This document shows positions 28,378 through 37,951 of a DNA stretch of 64,000 nt, piece by piece. The DNA comes from JAJXWB01 sp037044955 (GTDB taxonomy: Bacteria; Pseudomonadota; Alphaproteobacteria; Rhizobiales; Beijerinckiaceae). Every line of letters begins with the position of its first letter. The first letter of the stretch is position 1. Under the pieces are notes generated by a model, which saw only the letters and a program-made list of their open reading frames with translations, was not told the DNA's origin and did not search any database. The stretch spans positions 186,001-250,000 of the forward strand of contig JBAOHX010000002.1 of NCBI GenBank assembly GCA_037044955.1. Direction: 5' to 3'. Both the position numbers and the translations under genes were made by a program.

Positions 28378-29043
28378 GTGGCGCGCCGTCTGCTGATCGT
28401 CGTCGGCCTCCAGCGCGAGGCGCGGCTCGCCGGAAAGGGCGGCGTTGCGACGGTCTGCAGCGGCGGCGACGTCGGCCTGCTGGAGCGGCGGCTGGCGGGG
28501 ATCGACCTCGGCAGCGTCAGCGGCGTCGTCAGCTTCGGACTGGCGGGCGGCCTCGATGCGACGCTTGCGCCCGGCGACCTCCTGCTCGCGACCGCCGTCG
28601 CCGCGCCATCCGGAACATTCGGAACGGACGCCGCGCTGACGGATGCGCTCGCCGAAGCGCTGAAGTCCGCCGGGCTGCGGCTTTCGGACGGGGTTTTCGC
28701 GGGCGTCGACGCCGCTGTCCTGACGCCCGGGGACAAGGCGACCTTGCGCGCGAGAACCGGCGCCGTCGCTGTGGACATGGAAAGCCATGTCGCGGCCCGC
28801 TATGCGGCGGCCGGCGGCATTCCCTTCGCCGCGCTGCGCGCCGTCAGCGATCCTGCCAGCCGCGCGCTGCCGAAACTCGCCGCGCAGGCGCTGACGCCTG
28901 CCGGCGGCATCCATTACGGGCGCGTCATATCCGGCCTGGCGCGCGCGCCGCGCGATCTCGGCGCGCTGCTGGAGGCGGGCCGGGATTCGTCTGCGGCCTT
29001 CGCGACGCTCAAGCGCGCGGGCCGGGCTCTCCCGTATCTCTGA
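28378..29043 (+). CDS. hpnG: Hopanoid-associated phosphorylase/nucleosidase HpnG
   Basis: The 221-residue protein starts with GTG at 28378 (MARRLLIVVGLQREARLAGK), three bases after shc. It has the purine nucleosidase/phosphorylase fold: VSFGLAGGLDATLAPGDLLL, VDMESHVAARYAAAGGIPFA and ALRAVSDPASRALP. HpnG removes adenine from adenosylhopane to give ribosylhopane, the step after HpnH in making bacteriohopane side chains. The tight spacing with shc shows a common transcript. It ends one base before the convergent stop of the next gene. Confidence 0.9.
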   Translation: MARRLLIVVGLQREARLAGKGGVATVCSGGDVGLLERRLAGIDLGSVSGVVSFGLAGGLDATLAPGDLLLATAVAAPSGTFGTDAALTDALAEALKSAGLRLSDGVFAGVDAAVLTPGDKATLRARTGAVAVDMESHVAARYAAAGGIPFAALRAVSDPASRALPKLAAQALTPAGGIHYGRVISGLARAPRDLGALLEAGRDSSAAFATLKRAGRALPYL

Positions 29044-29044
29044 C

Positions 29045-29422
29045 TTACTGCTGCGAGCGCGGCCGCACGCATTCCGGCGGCCGGAAATAGCCGGTATCGG
29101 CGCCGCAGGTCGGCGTCTGCCAGGGATCGCAGTCGAGATTGTGGCGACGGATGAAGGCGAGACAGACCTGATGCCGCTGCTCGAGCGAACCCGAAACCCT
29201 GGCAAGGCCGTTGCCTGCGCTGCGGCCGTCGCCTTTCGCCTTGCGGCGCTTCTTCTTCGCCGGCGCCGCCTGCTCGGGCGCGGCCGCCGGCGTCGCCGAA
29301 GCGGCAGGCGCTGCCGGCGCTGCGGCCTTGTCCTGCGCGAAAACCGGCGCAGTCAGCGCAAGGGCGAGGGCGCCGGCCAGCGATAGGCGTGAAAATGCAG
29401 TCGTGGAAATGCGTTTGAACAT
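29045..29422 (-). CDS. Secreted small Cys-rich hypothetical protein
   Basis: The 125-residue protein (start MFKRISTTAFSRLSLAGALA at 29422) has a signal peptide ending near VFAQ, an Ala/Pro linker, a strongly basic patch (KKKRRKAKGDGR) and a C-terminal part with four cysteines (VCLAF, LDCDP, TPTCGA, PPECVR), probably two disulfides. It is expected in the periplasm. I do not recognise a family. It is convergent with hpnG and lies between hopanoid genes, upstream in orientation of nothing obvious, so its place may be accidental. Confidence 0.7.
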   Translation of the reverse strand: MFKRISTTAFSRLSLAGALALALTAPVFAQDKAAAPAAPAASATPAAAPEQAAPAKKKRRKAKGDGRSAGNGLARVSGSLEQRHQVCLAFIRRHNLDCDPWQTPTCGADTGYFRPPECVRPRSQQ

Positions 29423-29500
29423 CGTCGGTGTGGCCTCCGTGCGTCGTCGCAAACTAACCGGCCCGCCGCGGCCGTTCAATGCAATGGATTTGACAGGCGC

Positions 29501-30691
<1,191 letters not shown>

Positions 30692-30724
30692 GCGCGGCTC
30701 CCGAATTGCAGGCGATCCTCTTAG

Positions 30725-30740
30725 TAAATAGGGCCTTAAC
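30725..30740 (+). promoter_or_regulatory. CtrA-like box in the hpnH/hpnN divergent promoter
   Basis: TAAA-N7-TTAAC matches eight of nine fixed positions of TTAA-N7-TTAAC. It lies 34 bases upstream of hpnH and 139 bases before hpnN. Control by CtrA is only a possibility. Confidence 0.22.
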
Positions 30741-30878
30741 GGTCAAATTCCGCGCCGCGGCAGCGTTAACGGCGCTTTTGTTCGGGTGGCGGGGGAAGGA
30801 GGCGCGTGCTATCGGTCGTTTCGCGGGCGCAAGGTGGATGGCGGGGATGTCCGGTCTGGCCCGCCTCACAGGAGACGC

Positions 30879-33488
30879 ATGGCCGCCCTGCTCGAACGCA
30901 TCGTCCGTTTCTGCACGCTGAAGCCCTGGCTCGTCGTCGGCCTCACCCTGGCCCTGACATTGGCGGCGGGCGTCTTCTCGGTCCAGCGCTTCGCCATCGA
31001 CACCAATACGGCCAAGCTCATCTCGCCGGACATTCCGTGGCGACAGGATGAGATCGCCTACGGCAAGGCCTTCCCGCAATTCGACAATCTGATCGCGGCG
31101 GTGATCGACGGCCCGACGCCCGAGGCGATCGATTCCGCCGCCGACCGCCTGGTCGCCGCTCTCGCGCAGGCCGACATGCGCGGCGACGTGCTGCGGGCGT
31201 GGCGGCCCGACCGCAACGCCTATCTCGACCGGCAGGGCCTGCTGCTGACCGACCGGCCGGCGCTGGAGACGGCGCTCGCCGATCTCGTCGCGCGCCGGGA
31301 GTTTCTCGGAGGCCTTGCCGCGGATCCCAGCCTGCGCGGCCTGATGCGGCTGATCTCCGGCGCCATGGAGGCGGCGGAAAAGGATCGCGCGCGTTTCGAC
31401 CCGTTTCTCGCGCCGCTCGACCGGCTGGCGACGACGATCGAGACCGCGCTGGCCGGAACGCCAAAACCGCTGTCGTGGCGCGCGCTGCTCGACAAGGGCG
31501 AGCCGACCGTGGGCGAACTCAGGCGCATCGTGCTGATCGAACCCGTGCTCGATTTCACCGCGCTGGAGCCCGGCGGCAAGCCGACGAGGGCGGTGCGCGC
31601 GACGGCGGCGAAGCTCGGCATCGACAAGGCGGGCGGCTTCGTCTTTCGCCTGACCGGGCCGACGCCGCTCGCCGACGAGGAATTCGGCACGGTCGCCGAG
31701 AATTACGAGATCAATCTCGGGATCACCGTCGCGCTCGTGGCGCTCGTGCTGTTTCTTGCGCTGCGCTCGGGCAAGATCATTTTCGCCGTTCTGGTCACGC
31801 TGTTCGTGGGTCTCGTCATCACGATGGGCGTCGGCCTGATCGCGGTGCAGCGGCTGAACCTGATCTCCGTCGCCTTCGCCGCGCTGTTCATCGGGCTCGG
31901 CGTCGATTTCGGCATCCAGTTCGCAACGCGCTATCGCGAGGAGCGGCACAAGAACGACGATCTGAAACAGGCGCTGACCGCGGCGATCCGCAACATCGGC
32001 TATTCGCTGTCGCTTGCCGCCATGTCGCTGGTGGCGGGCTTCTTCTGCTTCCTGCCGACCGAGTTCAAGGGCGTGTCGGAGCTCGGCCTCATCGCCGGTC
32101 TCGGCATGATCGTCGCCTTCGCGACGACCATCGTCTTCCTGCCGGCGCTTATGGTGGTCATCAAGCCGGGCCCGGAGACGCGGCCGGTCGAGACGGCTTC
32201 GCTCGCCGCGGTCGACCGCTGGATCGAGCATCACCGCGTCCTCGTGCTGATCGTCACCGCGGTCGTCGTGCTCGCCGGCGTTCCGGCGCTCATGAAACTG
32301 AAGTTCGATTCCAACCCGATGCATCTGCGCAGCGACAAGGTGGAAAGCGTCGCGACTTTCTACGATCTCGCGCACGATCCGCAGACCGCGCCGAACACGA
32401 TCTCGATCCTGGCCGCCGACCTGAAAGAAGCCGATGCGCTCGCGCTCCGCCTTGCGAGCCTGCCGACGGTGGCGCGCGTCGTGACGCTGTCGACCTTCCT
32501 GCCGCAGGATCAGAAGGACAAGCTGGCGATGGTCGCGCGCGCCCGCGGCGAGCTGGCGAATGTGCTCGACGCCAGGCCCGCGCCCGCGCCGAGCGATGCG
32601 GACAACCTGAAAGAGATCGGCGATACGCTCGACCTGCTCGAAGTCGCCGAAGGGCAGGGCGCGCCGCCGCCGATGCAGCATTTCACGCGCGCCGTGACCG
32701 CGCTGTCGAAGGCGACGCCGCAGGCGCGCGCGGCGGCGCAGACCGCGTTGTTCGCCAATTTCGAACCGCTGCTGCACACGCTGCGCACGGCGCTGTCGCC
32801 CAAGTCCGTCACGCGCGCCGACATACCGGAGGAGATTTCACGCGACTGGATCGCGTCCGACGGCCGCGCGCGCGTCGAAGTCTTTCCGAGGGGCGAGACG
32901 CGCGACAACGAGGCGCTCGCGAAATTCGCGGCCGAGGTGCGCGCCATTGCGCCGCATGCGACGGGGGCGCCGATCACCGTGGTCGAAGCCGGCAAGACGA
33001 TCGTCAGCTCCTTCGCCGAAGCCGGCGCGCTCGCCTTCGTGGCGATCTTCGCGCTCCTCTACCTCGCCATGCGCAGCGTGAAAGACGTGGCGCTGGCGCT
33101 GGGGCCGCTCGTGCTTGCGGGGGTGCTGAGCCTGGAGGCGGCGCAACTTCTCGGCATGTCGCTCGACTTCGCCAACATCATCGCGCTGCCGCTGATGTTT
33201 GCGGTCGGCGTCGCCTTTCACATCTATTATCTGATCGCGTGGCGAAAGGGCGTGGTCGACCTGCTGGCCTCCAGCCTCACGCGCGCGATCTTCTTCTCGT
33301 CGCTGACGACGGGGATCGCCTTCGGCAGCCTATGCCTGTCGTCCCATCCCGGCACGGCCGGCATGGGCAAGCTGCTCGCCATCTCGCTGTTCTTCACGCT
33401 TCTGGCCGCCTTTGTCATCGTGCCGGCCTTCCTCGGCCCGCCGCCCGACATCGACGATGTCCCGGGCGATACGCAGGGCGGCGTCTGA
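30879..33488 (+). CDS. hpnN: Hopanoid transporter HpnN (RND/MMPL family)
   Basis: The 869-residue protein (start MAALLERIVRFCTLKPWLVV, preceded by GGAGA) has one N-terminal membrane helix, a large periplasmic domain, five helices with the RND signature (ISVAFAALFIGLGVDFGIQF), then the same plan repeated with a second periplasmic domain and five helices (LDFANIIALPLMFAVGVAFH). This is the MMPL-like layout of HpnN, which moves hopanoids from inner to outer membrane. The gene is divergent from hpnH. Its 3' end is overlapped on the other strand by the MgtC-like frame. Confidence 0.94.
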   Translation: MAALLERIVRFCTLKPWLVVGLTLALTLAAGVFSVQRFAIDTNTAKLISPDIPWRQDEIAYGKAFPQFDNLIAAVIDGPTPEAIDSAADRLVAALAQADMRGDVLRAWRPDRNAYLDRQGLLLTDRPALETALADLVARREFLGGLAADPSLRGLMRLISGAMEAAEKDRARFDPFLAPLDRLATTIETALAGTPKPLSWRALLDKGEPTVGELRRIVLIEPVLDFTALEPGGKPTRAVRATAAKLGIDKAGGFVFRLTGPTPLADEEFGTVAENYEINLGITVALVALVLFLALRSGKIIFAVLVTLFVGLVITMGVGLIAVQRLNLISVAFAALFIGLGVDFGIQFATRYREERHKNDDLKQALTAAIRNIGYSLSLAAMSLVAGFFCFLPTEFKGVSELGLIAGLGMIVAFATTIVFLPALMVVIKPGPETRPVETASLAAVDRWIEHHRVLVLIVTAVVVLAGVPALMKLKFDSNPMHLRSDKVESVATFYDLAHDPQTAPNTISILAADLKEADALALRLASLPTVARVVTLSTFLPQDQKDKLAMVARARGELANVLDARPAPAPSDADNLKEIGDTLDLLEVAEGQGAPPPMQHFTRAVTALSKATPQARAAAQTALFANFEPLLHTLRTALSPKSVTRADIPEEISRDWIASDGRARVEVFPRGETRDNEALAKFAAEVRAIAPHATGAPITVVEAGKTIVSSFAEAGALAFVAIFALLYLAMRSVKDVALALGPLVLAGVLSLEAAQLLGMSLDFANIIALPLMFAVGVAFHIYYLIAWRKGVVDLLASSLTRAIFFSSLTTGIAFGSLCLSSHPGTAGMGKLLAISLFFTLLAAFVIVPAFLGPPPDIDDVPGDTQGGV

Positions 33489-33899
33489 CTCCTGCGCTGC
33501 GGCCAGCCGCAGGCTGTCGTCGATGCGCGGACGCCAGGCGAGCGCGAAGATCGCCGCCACGACCGCCGCGCCGACGAAGCGGTTGGCGCCGATGCCGCAG
33601 GCCATGCCGAGCGCGAAAGCCGCCATCAGCGCATGGGCGGGCTCGGTCGGATTGCGCCAGCCGCCGACGGCGACGGTCAGCGTAAGATATTTGGCGATCG
33701 CCACGGAGCAGGCGGCGCAGGCCAGCGGCCAGAACCATTGGCTGTCGGCGAGCCCGGACAATTGCAGTTCGACGCCGACGATCGCGCCGAGCGATGCCCA
33801 GAACGCGCACGGCGCCCAACCCGCCGATAGATCGCGCATGTTCCGGTCGAGACCCAGGCTCAGTCCGAGCAATGCGGCCCACAAGACGCCCAACGCCAC
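33330..33899 (-). CDS. MgtC/SapB-like small membrane protein
   Basis: The 189-residue frame starts with GTG at 33899 (MALGVLWAALLGLSLGLDRN), with a GGGGAGCG ribosome site. It has four or five hydrophobic helices; GLSLGLDRNMRDLSAGW resembles the GLDRE..G.PAG signature of MgtC proteins, and GACGIGAN-like Gly-rich turns follow. About 50 C-terminal codons run antisense through the end of hpnN and are basic and low in hydrophobicity, so the real stop may have been lost by a base error, or the gene truly overlaps. MgtC-type proteins affect magnesium or phosphate stress. The assignment is tentative. Confidence 0.5.
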   Translation of the reverse strand: MALGVLWAALLGLSLGLDRNMRDLSAGWAPCAFWASLGAIVGVELQLSGLADSQWFWPLACAACSVAIAKYLTLTVAVGGWRNPTEPAHALMAAFALGMACGIGANRFVGAAVVAAIFALAWRPRIDDSLRLAAAQESDAALRIARDIVDVGRRAEEGRHDDKGGQKREEQRDGEQLAHAGRAGMGRQA

Positions 33900-34054
33900 G
33901 TCACGCTCCCCAATGGTTACGAAATCATTAACATGGGGATGTGCATTAAGACATTGTTTACGTTTACTTTGGTTAATAGGCTGATCCGCGCCTTGGTTCC
34001 GGCGCGATTCTGGGGCTAGTTTCGCGCCAGTCCGATCCAGGCGGGGAGCGGCCG

Positions 34055-34504
34055 ATGGTCAATCCAGTGAAAGCTCTGGTGTTTGGGGCGGCGCTCGCGC
34101 TTGCGACGCCGGCGCTCGCCATCGAGCCATGGGGCGTTTGGGTGCGCGAGGCGAGCGGCACGACCTTCGACTTCTACAATTGCGCCGGCAAGCTCTGCGC
34201 CAAGGTGATCGGCGTCGGCAAGCCCGAGGAGCAGAAGGCGATCGGCACGATCATTCTGCGCAACGCGGCGCTCGACAAGGAAGGCGTGTGGCGCGGCGAA
34301 ATCTACAATACCGAAGACGGCAAGACCTATCAGGGCGGCGTGAAGGTGGAAAAGCCGACCGAGCTGACGCTCGAAGGCTGCCTCATTTCCTTCCTGTGCA
34401 AGAGCGAAACCTGGAAGCGCGCCGAAGACCAGACGAAGGCTTCCACGCCCGGCGGCAAGCCGCCCATGCCTGCGCCGTCCGGAAAGCCGGGCCTCGGGCA
34501 CTGA
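34055..34504 (+). CDS. DUF2147 family secreted protein
   Basis: The 149-residue protein (MVNPVKALVFGAALALATPA) has a signal peptide ending near ALA and the DUF2147 core: EPWGVWVREASGTTFDFYNC, AGKLCAKVIGVGKPEEQK, VWRGEIYNTEDGKTYQGGVK and LEGCLISFLCKSETWKR. Four cysteines could form two disulfides. The tail is Pro/Gly-rich. The family is periplasmic, calycin-like in predicted shape, and without known function. The upstream region (33900-34054) is AT-rich for this genome and probably carries its promoter, though no clear -35/-10 pair is seen. Confidence 0.8.
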   Translation: MVNPVKALVFGAALALATPALAIEPWGVWVREASGTTFDFYNCAGKLCAKVIGVGKPEEQKAIGTIILRNAALDKEGVWRGEIYNTEDGKTYQGGVKVEKPTELTLEGCLISFLCKSETWKRAEDQTKASTPGGKPPMPAPSGKPGLGH

Positions 34505-34528
34505 TCCCCGAGCCATAACTCTAATCTT

Positions 34529-34689
34529 CACCCTGAGGAGCGAGACGAGATCGCGCCTGCGCGATCTCGCATCAATGCCCAAATCGGGCATGCCCGATTT
34601 GGGAAAGGCGCGTCTCGAAGGGTGGCAGAGGCGCGAAACTCTGGATCATGCTTCGAGACGGTCGCTGCGCGACCTCCTCAGCATGAGGG
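34529..34689. repeat. Composite intergenic repeat with a perfect 26-bp palindrome
   Basis: The stretch starts CACCCTGAGGAGCGAGACGA and ends with the inverted CCTCAGCATGAGGG. Inside are a hairpin GAGATCGCGC/GCGCGATCTC and a perfect 26-bp palindrome at 34578-34603 (centre GGGCATGCCC). It fills most of the 312-base gap between the DUF2147 gene and the SDR gene. Similar CCTGAGGAG...CTCAGCATGAGG elements are common between genes in Rhizobiales. Confidence 0.7.
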
Positions 34690-34816
34690 GCGTGGGTATT
34701 CAGCGCATTTCAAATCAGGCTCTCAGAACAGGCGCGCAGAGCGCGCCTGCGCAGGGCGCTGTTGTGAAGGGCGGAACGCGACTGCTCTAATGCTCCCGAA
34801 CAATGGGAGCGAAGCA

Positions 34817-35572
34817 ATGGTCGATCTTTCCGGCAAATTCGCCGTCATCACGGGCGCGGCGTCCGGCATCGGACGCGCGACGGCGCAATTGTTCGCCGAG
34901 CGCGGCGCGCGCGTGCTGGCGGTCGACCGGCCGGAATCGGCGATCATGACGGCGCACGAGGGCAATGGCGCGGTAAGCGTGCTGGCGAAAAGCGTCGCCG
35001 ACGACGATGCGCCCGACGCGATCGTGCGCGCGGCGCTCGAAAAATTCGGCGCCATCGACATTCTCTTCAACAACGCCGGCGTGTCGAACCGTTCGCTTGC
35101 GGCGGAGACCACCGACGCCGACTGGGACCGCGTCTTCGCCGTCAACGTGCGCGCGCCGTTCCGGATTTCGCGCGCCGCGATCCCGCATCTCGTCAGGCGC
35201 GCGGAAGAGAAAGGGCGCGCGAGAATCATCTGCACGGCGTCGGTCATGGCGTTCGACACCGACATCGGGCTTGCCGCCTATACCGCGTCCAAGCATGGCG
35301 TGGCGGGCCTGACCAAGACGCTGGCGCTCGAACTCGGCAAGCACAAGGTGACGGCCAACTACATCCTGCCCGGCGCCATCGAGACCGGCATGACGCAGGC
35401 CTCCTTCGCCGATCCCTTCGTGCGCGGCGTCTGGGAAAAGAAGGCGGCGCTGCGCCGACTCGGCAAGCCCATCGACATGGCGCGCGCCGCGCTGCTGCTG
35501 GCGAGCGACGAAGCCGATTTCATCACCGGCCACGGGCTGGTGGCCGACGGCGGCTTGACGCTGCGCACCTGA
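34817..35572 (+). CDS. SDR family oxidoreductase
   Basis: The 251-residue protein (start MVDLSGKFAVITGAASGIGR, with GGGAGCG before the ATG) is a classical short-chain dehydrogenase: cofactor loop TGAASGIG, NNAG in ILFNNAGVSNR, catalytic Ser in ICTASVMAF, Tyr and Lys in YTASKHGVAG, and the end LVADGGLTLRT. Asp in AVDRPES suggests NAD rather than NADP. The substrate is unknown. It is followed 37 bases later by a small SMR-like transporter gene on the same strand. Confidence 0.87.
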   Translation: MVDLSGKFAVITGAASGIGRATAQLFAERGARVLAVDRPESAIMTAHEGNGAVSVLAKSVADDDAPDAIVRAALEKFGAIDILFNNAGVSNRSLAAETTDADWDRVFAVNVRAPFRISRAAIPHLVRRAEEKGRARIICTASVMAFDTDIGLAAYTASKHGVAGLTKTLALELGKHKVTANYILPGAIETGMTQASFADPFVRGVWEKKAALRRLGKPIDMARAALLLASDEADFITGHGLVADGGLTLRT

Positions 35573-35609
35573 GGCGGAAGATTTCGCCGGTCGCATCCGG
35601 GGAGTTGAC

Positions 35610-35942
35610 GTGGTTTCTCAAGCCTATCTTCAACTCGCCGGCGCGATCGCCCTCAACGCGGCCTCGTACACGATCTACAAGGCGATCGTCGGGGCCTCGC
35701 CGGGCGTGTGGTGGCCGCTGTTCGCGCTGGGGCTGGGGCTCGGCGCCCTCAACACCTATCTCTTCACGCACGCGATCCGCGACATTCCGCTTTCCATCGC
35801 CTTTCCGGCCTTTTCCGGCGCGTCGTTCGCGACGATCGCGATCGTCTCGGTCGCTGTGTTCGGCGAGCCTTTCCGAGTGCTCACGCTCGCCGGCATGGCG
35901 CTCGTGATCCTCGGTTGCGCGCTGGTCCTGTACAGCCAGTGA
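35610..35942 (+). CDS. SMR/EamA-like four-helix membrane protein
   Basis: The 110-residue protein (GTG start, MVSQAYLQLAGAIALNAASY) has four predicted helices, with SIAFPAFSGASFATIAIVSV and a Glu-Pro pair (VFGEPFRVLTLAGMALVILG), as in small multidrug resistance and half-size EamA proteins, which work as dimers. The usual membrane Glu of EmrE near residue 14 is not present; the N-terminal helix instead has Asn. The cargo is unknown. It is on the same strand as the SDR gene and ends three bases before the convergent aldo/keto reductase stop. Confidence 0.72.
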   Translation: MVSQAYLQLAGAIALNAASYTIYKAIVGASPGVWWPLFALGLGLGALNTYLFTHAIRDIPLSIAFPAFSGASFATIAIVSVAVFGEPFRVLTLAGMALVILGCALVLYSQ

Positions 35943-35945
35943 GGC

Positions 35946-36881
35946 TTATGCGCTCGCCTGGTCGAGTTCGGCGATGTCGGCCGCGGTCAGCGACAGTTTC
36001 GTCGCGCCGAGCAGTTCCTCCAGTTGCGCGAGGCTGGTCGCGCTGGCGATGGGCGCGGTCAGGCCCTTGCGCGCCATGATCCAGGCGAGCGCCACTTGCG
36101 CGCAGGTCGCCTTGTGCGCGGCGGCGACGGAGTCGAGCGCGGCGAGCACTTTCGGGCCGTTGGTCTTGAGATATTTGCCGGCGGTGCGCGGACCGCGCAC
36201 GCTCTTGCCGAGATCGGCCTCGCTGCGATACTTGCCGGTGAGGAAGCCCGCCGCCAGCGAGTAGAAGGGAATGACGCCGATCTCTTCCTTCACGCAGAGG
36301 TCCTGCAACTCGCCCTCGTATATCCCGCGCTCGACGAGATTGTATTCGGGCTGCATGCATTCGTAGCGCGGCAGCCCGTTCTGCGCGGAAATATCCAGCG
36401 CCTCCTTCAGGCGCGCGGCGCTGTAGTTGGAGGCGCCGATCACGCGCACCTTGCCGGCCTTGACGAGATCGGCATAGGCGCCGAGCGTTTCGGCCTGCGG
36501 CGTGTCGGGATCGTCCTTGTGCGACTGGTAGAGGTCGATGCGGTCGGTCTGCAGGCGCTTCAGCGAATCCTCGACCGCCTGCCGGATGTAGTCCGGCTTC
36601 AGGCCCTTGATGAAGCCGACCTTGGTGGCGAGGACGACATGATCGCGCTTGCCGCTGCGCTTGAACCACTTGCCGAGCACGGTTTCGGATTCCCCGCCCG
36701 TATGGCCGGGAACCCAGACCGAATAGACGTCGGCCGTGTCGATGAATTCGAAGCCGTGGTCGACGAAGGCGTCGAGCAGGCGGAAGGACGTCGTCTCGTC
36801 CGCCGTCCAGCCGAAGACGTTGCCGCCGAAACAGAAGGGATGGACGTGGAGTTCGGAGCGGCCGATGCGGCGCTTGGTCAT
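35946..36881 (-). CDS. Aldo/keto reductase
   Basis: The 311-residue protein (start MTKRRIGRSELHVHPFCFGG, preceded by GAGGAAA) shows the AKR barrel with the catalytic tetrad: Asp and Tyr in FIDTADVYSVW, Lys in VVLATKVGF and His in DLYQSHKDDP. NADPH contacts follow in VIGASNYSAA and in IASATSLAQLEELLGAT. The PGHTGGESETVLGKWF segment is typical of the YajO/PhoQ-type AKR subgroup seen in proteobacteria. The natural substrate is unknown. The gene is convergent with the SMR-like gene. Confidence 0.9.
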   Translation of the reverse strand: MTKRRIGRSELHVHPFCFGGNVFGWTADETTSFRLLDAFVDHGFEFIDTADVYSVWVPGHTGGESETVLGKWFKRSGKRDHVVLATKVGFIKGLKPDYIRQAVEDSLKRLQTDRIDLYQSHKDDPDTPQAETLGAYADLVKAGKVRVIGASNYSAARLKEALDISAQNGLPRYECMQPEYNLVERGIYEGELQDLCVKEEIGVIPFYSLAAGFLTGKYRSEADLGKSVRGPRTAGKYLKTNGPKVLAALDSVAAAHKATCAQVALAWIMARKGLTAPIASATSLAQLEELLGATKLSLTAADIAELDQASA

Positions 36882-36930
36882 GGCGTTTCCTCGTGCGGAC
36901 CGCGAGCCTTCAGGCCCGCTTTTCGTGTCT

Positions 36931-37058
36931 GTCATCCCGGACGACCCACAGGGTCGATCCGGGAACCAATGCTGCGCCCTTCGGCTTCTGGGTCCCGGCT
37001 CTCCGCTTCGCTCTCTGACGAAGTCGCCAGCAGGCGACTTCTGTCCGGCCGGGATGAC
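36931..37058. repeat. Composite intergenic palindromes (REP-like)
   Basis: It opens GTCATCCCGGACGACCC and closes with the inverted GGCCGGGATGAC. Inside are the stems GACCC/GGGTC, a CTTCGGCTTC region and AAGTCGCC/GGCGACTT. It lies between the ends of the TetR gene and the start of the aldo/keto reductase gene. Confidence 0.7.
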
Positions 37059-37087
37059 AATCCCGCACCGGGGCGCGCACATCAAGC

Positions 37088-37777
37088 TCACTCCAGCTCA
37101 AACCCCCGTAGATAGACATCCGCCAGAACCGTCGCCGTCGCCGCGACATTGATCGTCGCCGCGCGGCGCTGGATCATGGCGGTGAAGCCGATGTGCTCGG
37201 AGCCGCCGAAGACCATGTCGCGCATCATCGCGCGCGACGGAGCGCCCGGGCGATCCTCGCCGTGGCCGAACTTGTCGAGCAGCGCGACGAACTGGTTGGC
37301 GAAGCGCGCGAGCGCGTCGCGGCCGGCCGAGCGGCGATAGGATTTCACGCCGCGCACCTCGCGCAACCAGATGCGGTACTTTTCGTCGTCCTCGATGACG
37401 GCGGACAGATGCAGCGCGATCAGCCTCTCGAGCCCCTCGCGCAGGCTCGTCGCCTCTTTCACCGCCTGCTGCGCGGCGTCGACGCGGCGCTCGAGCGCGG
37501 CGAGCCCGGCGCGAATGACGAGATCGTTCTTGTTGTGAAAGTAATTGTAGAGCGTGCCTTCGGACAGGCCGGCGGCGGCGGCGACCGACGCCATGCTGGT
37601 GTTCTCGTAGCCGTTGCGCAGGAACAGGTCTTCGGCGACGCTGAGAATGCCGGCCTCGCGTTCGCCCCATGCGCCGACCGCGCTGGCGGCGGCGCGAGAC
37701 TTGCGTGATTTCGCCATTGTGGTCTTGGCTTGCGACTTGGCCTGCGTCTTGGTTTCGCTGCGCTGCGGTCTCGGCAT
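37088..37777 (-). CDS. TetR/AcrR family transcriptional regulator
   Basis: The 229-residue protein (start MPRPQRSETKTQAKSQAKTT at 37777; an internal ATG at 37717 is possible) has a basic Lys/Ala-rich leader and a TetR helix-turn-helix: ILSVAEDLFLRNGYENTSMA, SVAAAAGLSEGTLYNYFHNK. The ligand-binding part follows (LREGLERLIALHLSAVIEDD). It is divergent from the carboxylase operon at 37952, with a 174-base gap holding an inverted repeat, so it probably represses that operon until an acyl-CoA or terpenoid binds, as AtuR does in Pseudomonas. That role is inferred from position. Confidence 0.85.
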   Translation of the reverse strand: MPRPQRSETKTQAKSQAKTTMAKSRKSRAAASAVGAWGEREAGILSVAEDLFLRNGYENTSMASVAAAAGLSEGTLYNYFHNKNDLVIRAGLAALERRVDAAQQAVKEATSLREGLERLIALHLSAVIEDDEKYRIWLREVRGVKSYRRSAGRDALARFANQFVALLDKFGHGEDRPGAPSRAMMRDMVFGGSEHIGFTAMIQRRAATINVAATATVLADVYLRGFELE

Positions 37778-37824
37778 GATCCCCCGCCGCGCTGACGAAG
37801 CGGCGATTGACTCTAGCAAATTTC

Positions 37825-37837
37825 TGAGGCAACCTCA
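37825..37837. promoter_or_regulatory. Inverted repeat, candidate TetR operator
   Basis: TGAGG-CAA-CCTCA is a perfect 5-bp inverted repeat, flanked on both sides by AAATTT. It lies 47 bases upstream of the TetR start and 115 before the carboxylase start, in an AT-rich island of a GC-rich genome. Confidence 0.45.
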
Positions 37838-37951
37838 AATTTAATTGGAGGATTAAAGGCGCGCGGTCGCAAGAGCCGCCGCCTGCGTCGAGGGAGGCGT
37901 CGTGCGGCGAGCGCGCGATCATCTTCGGCGCGACCAAGCCGCAGGGGCGCC

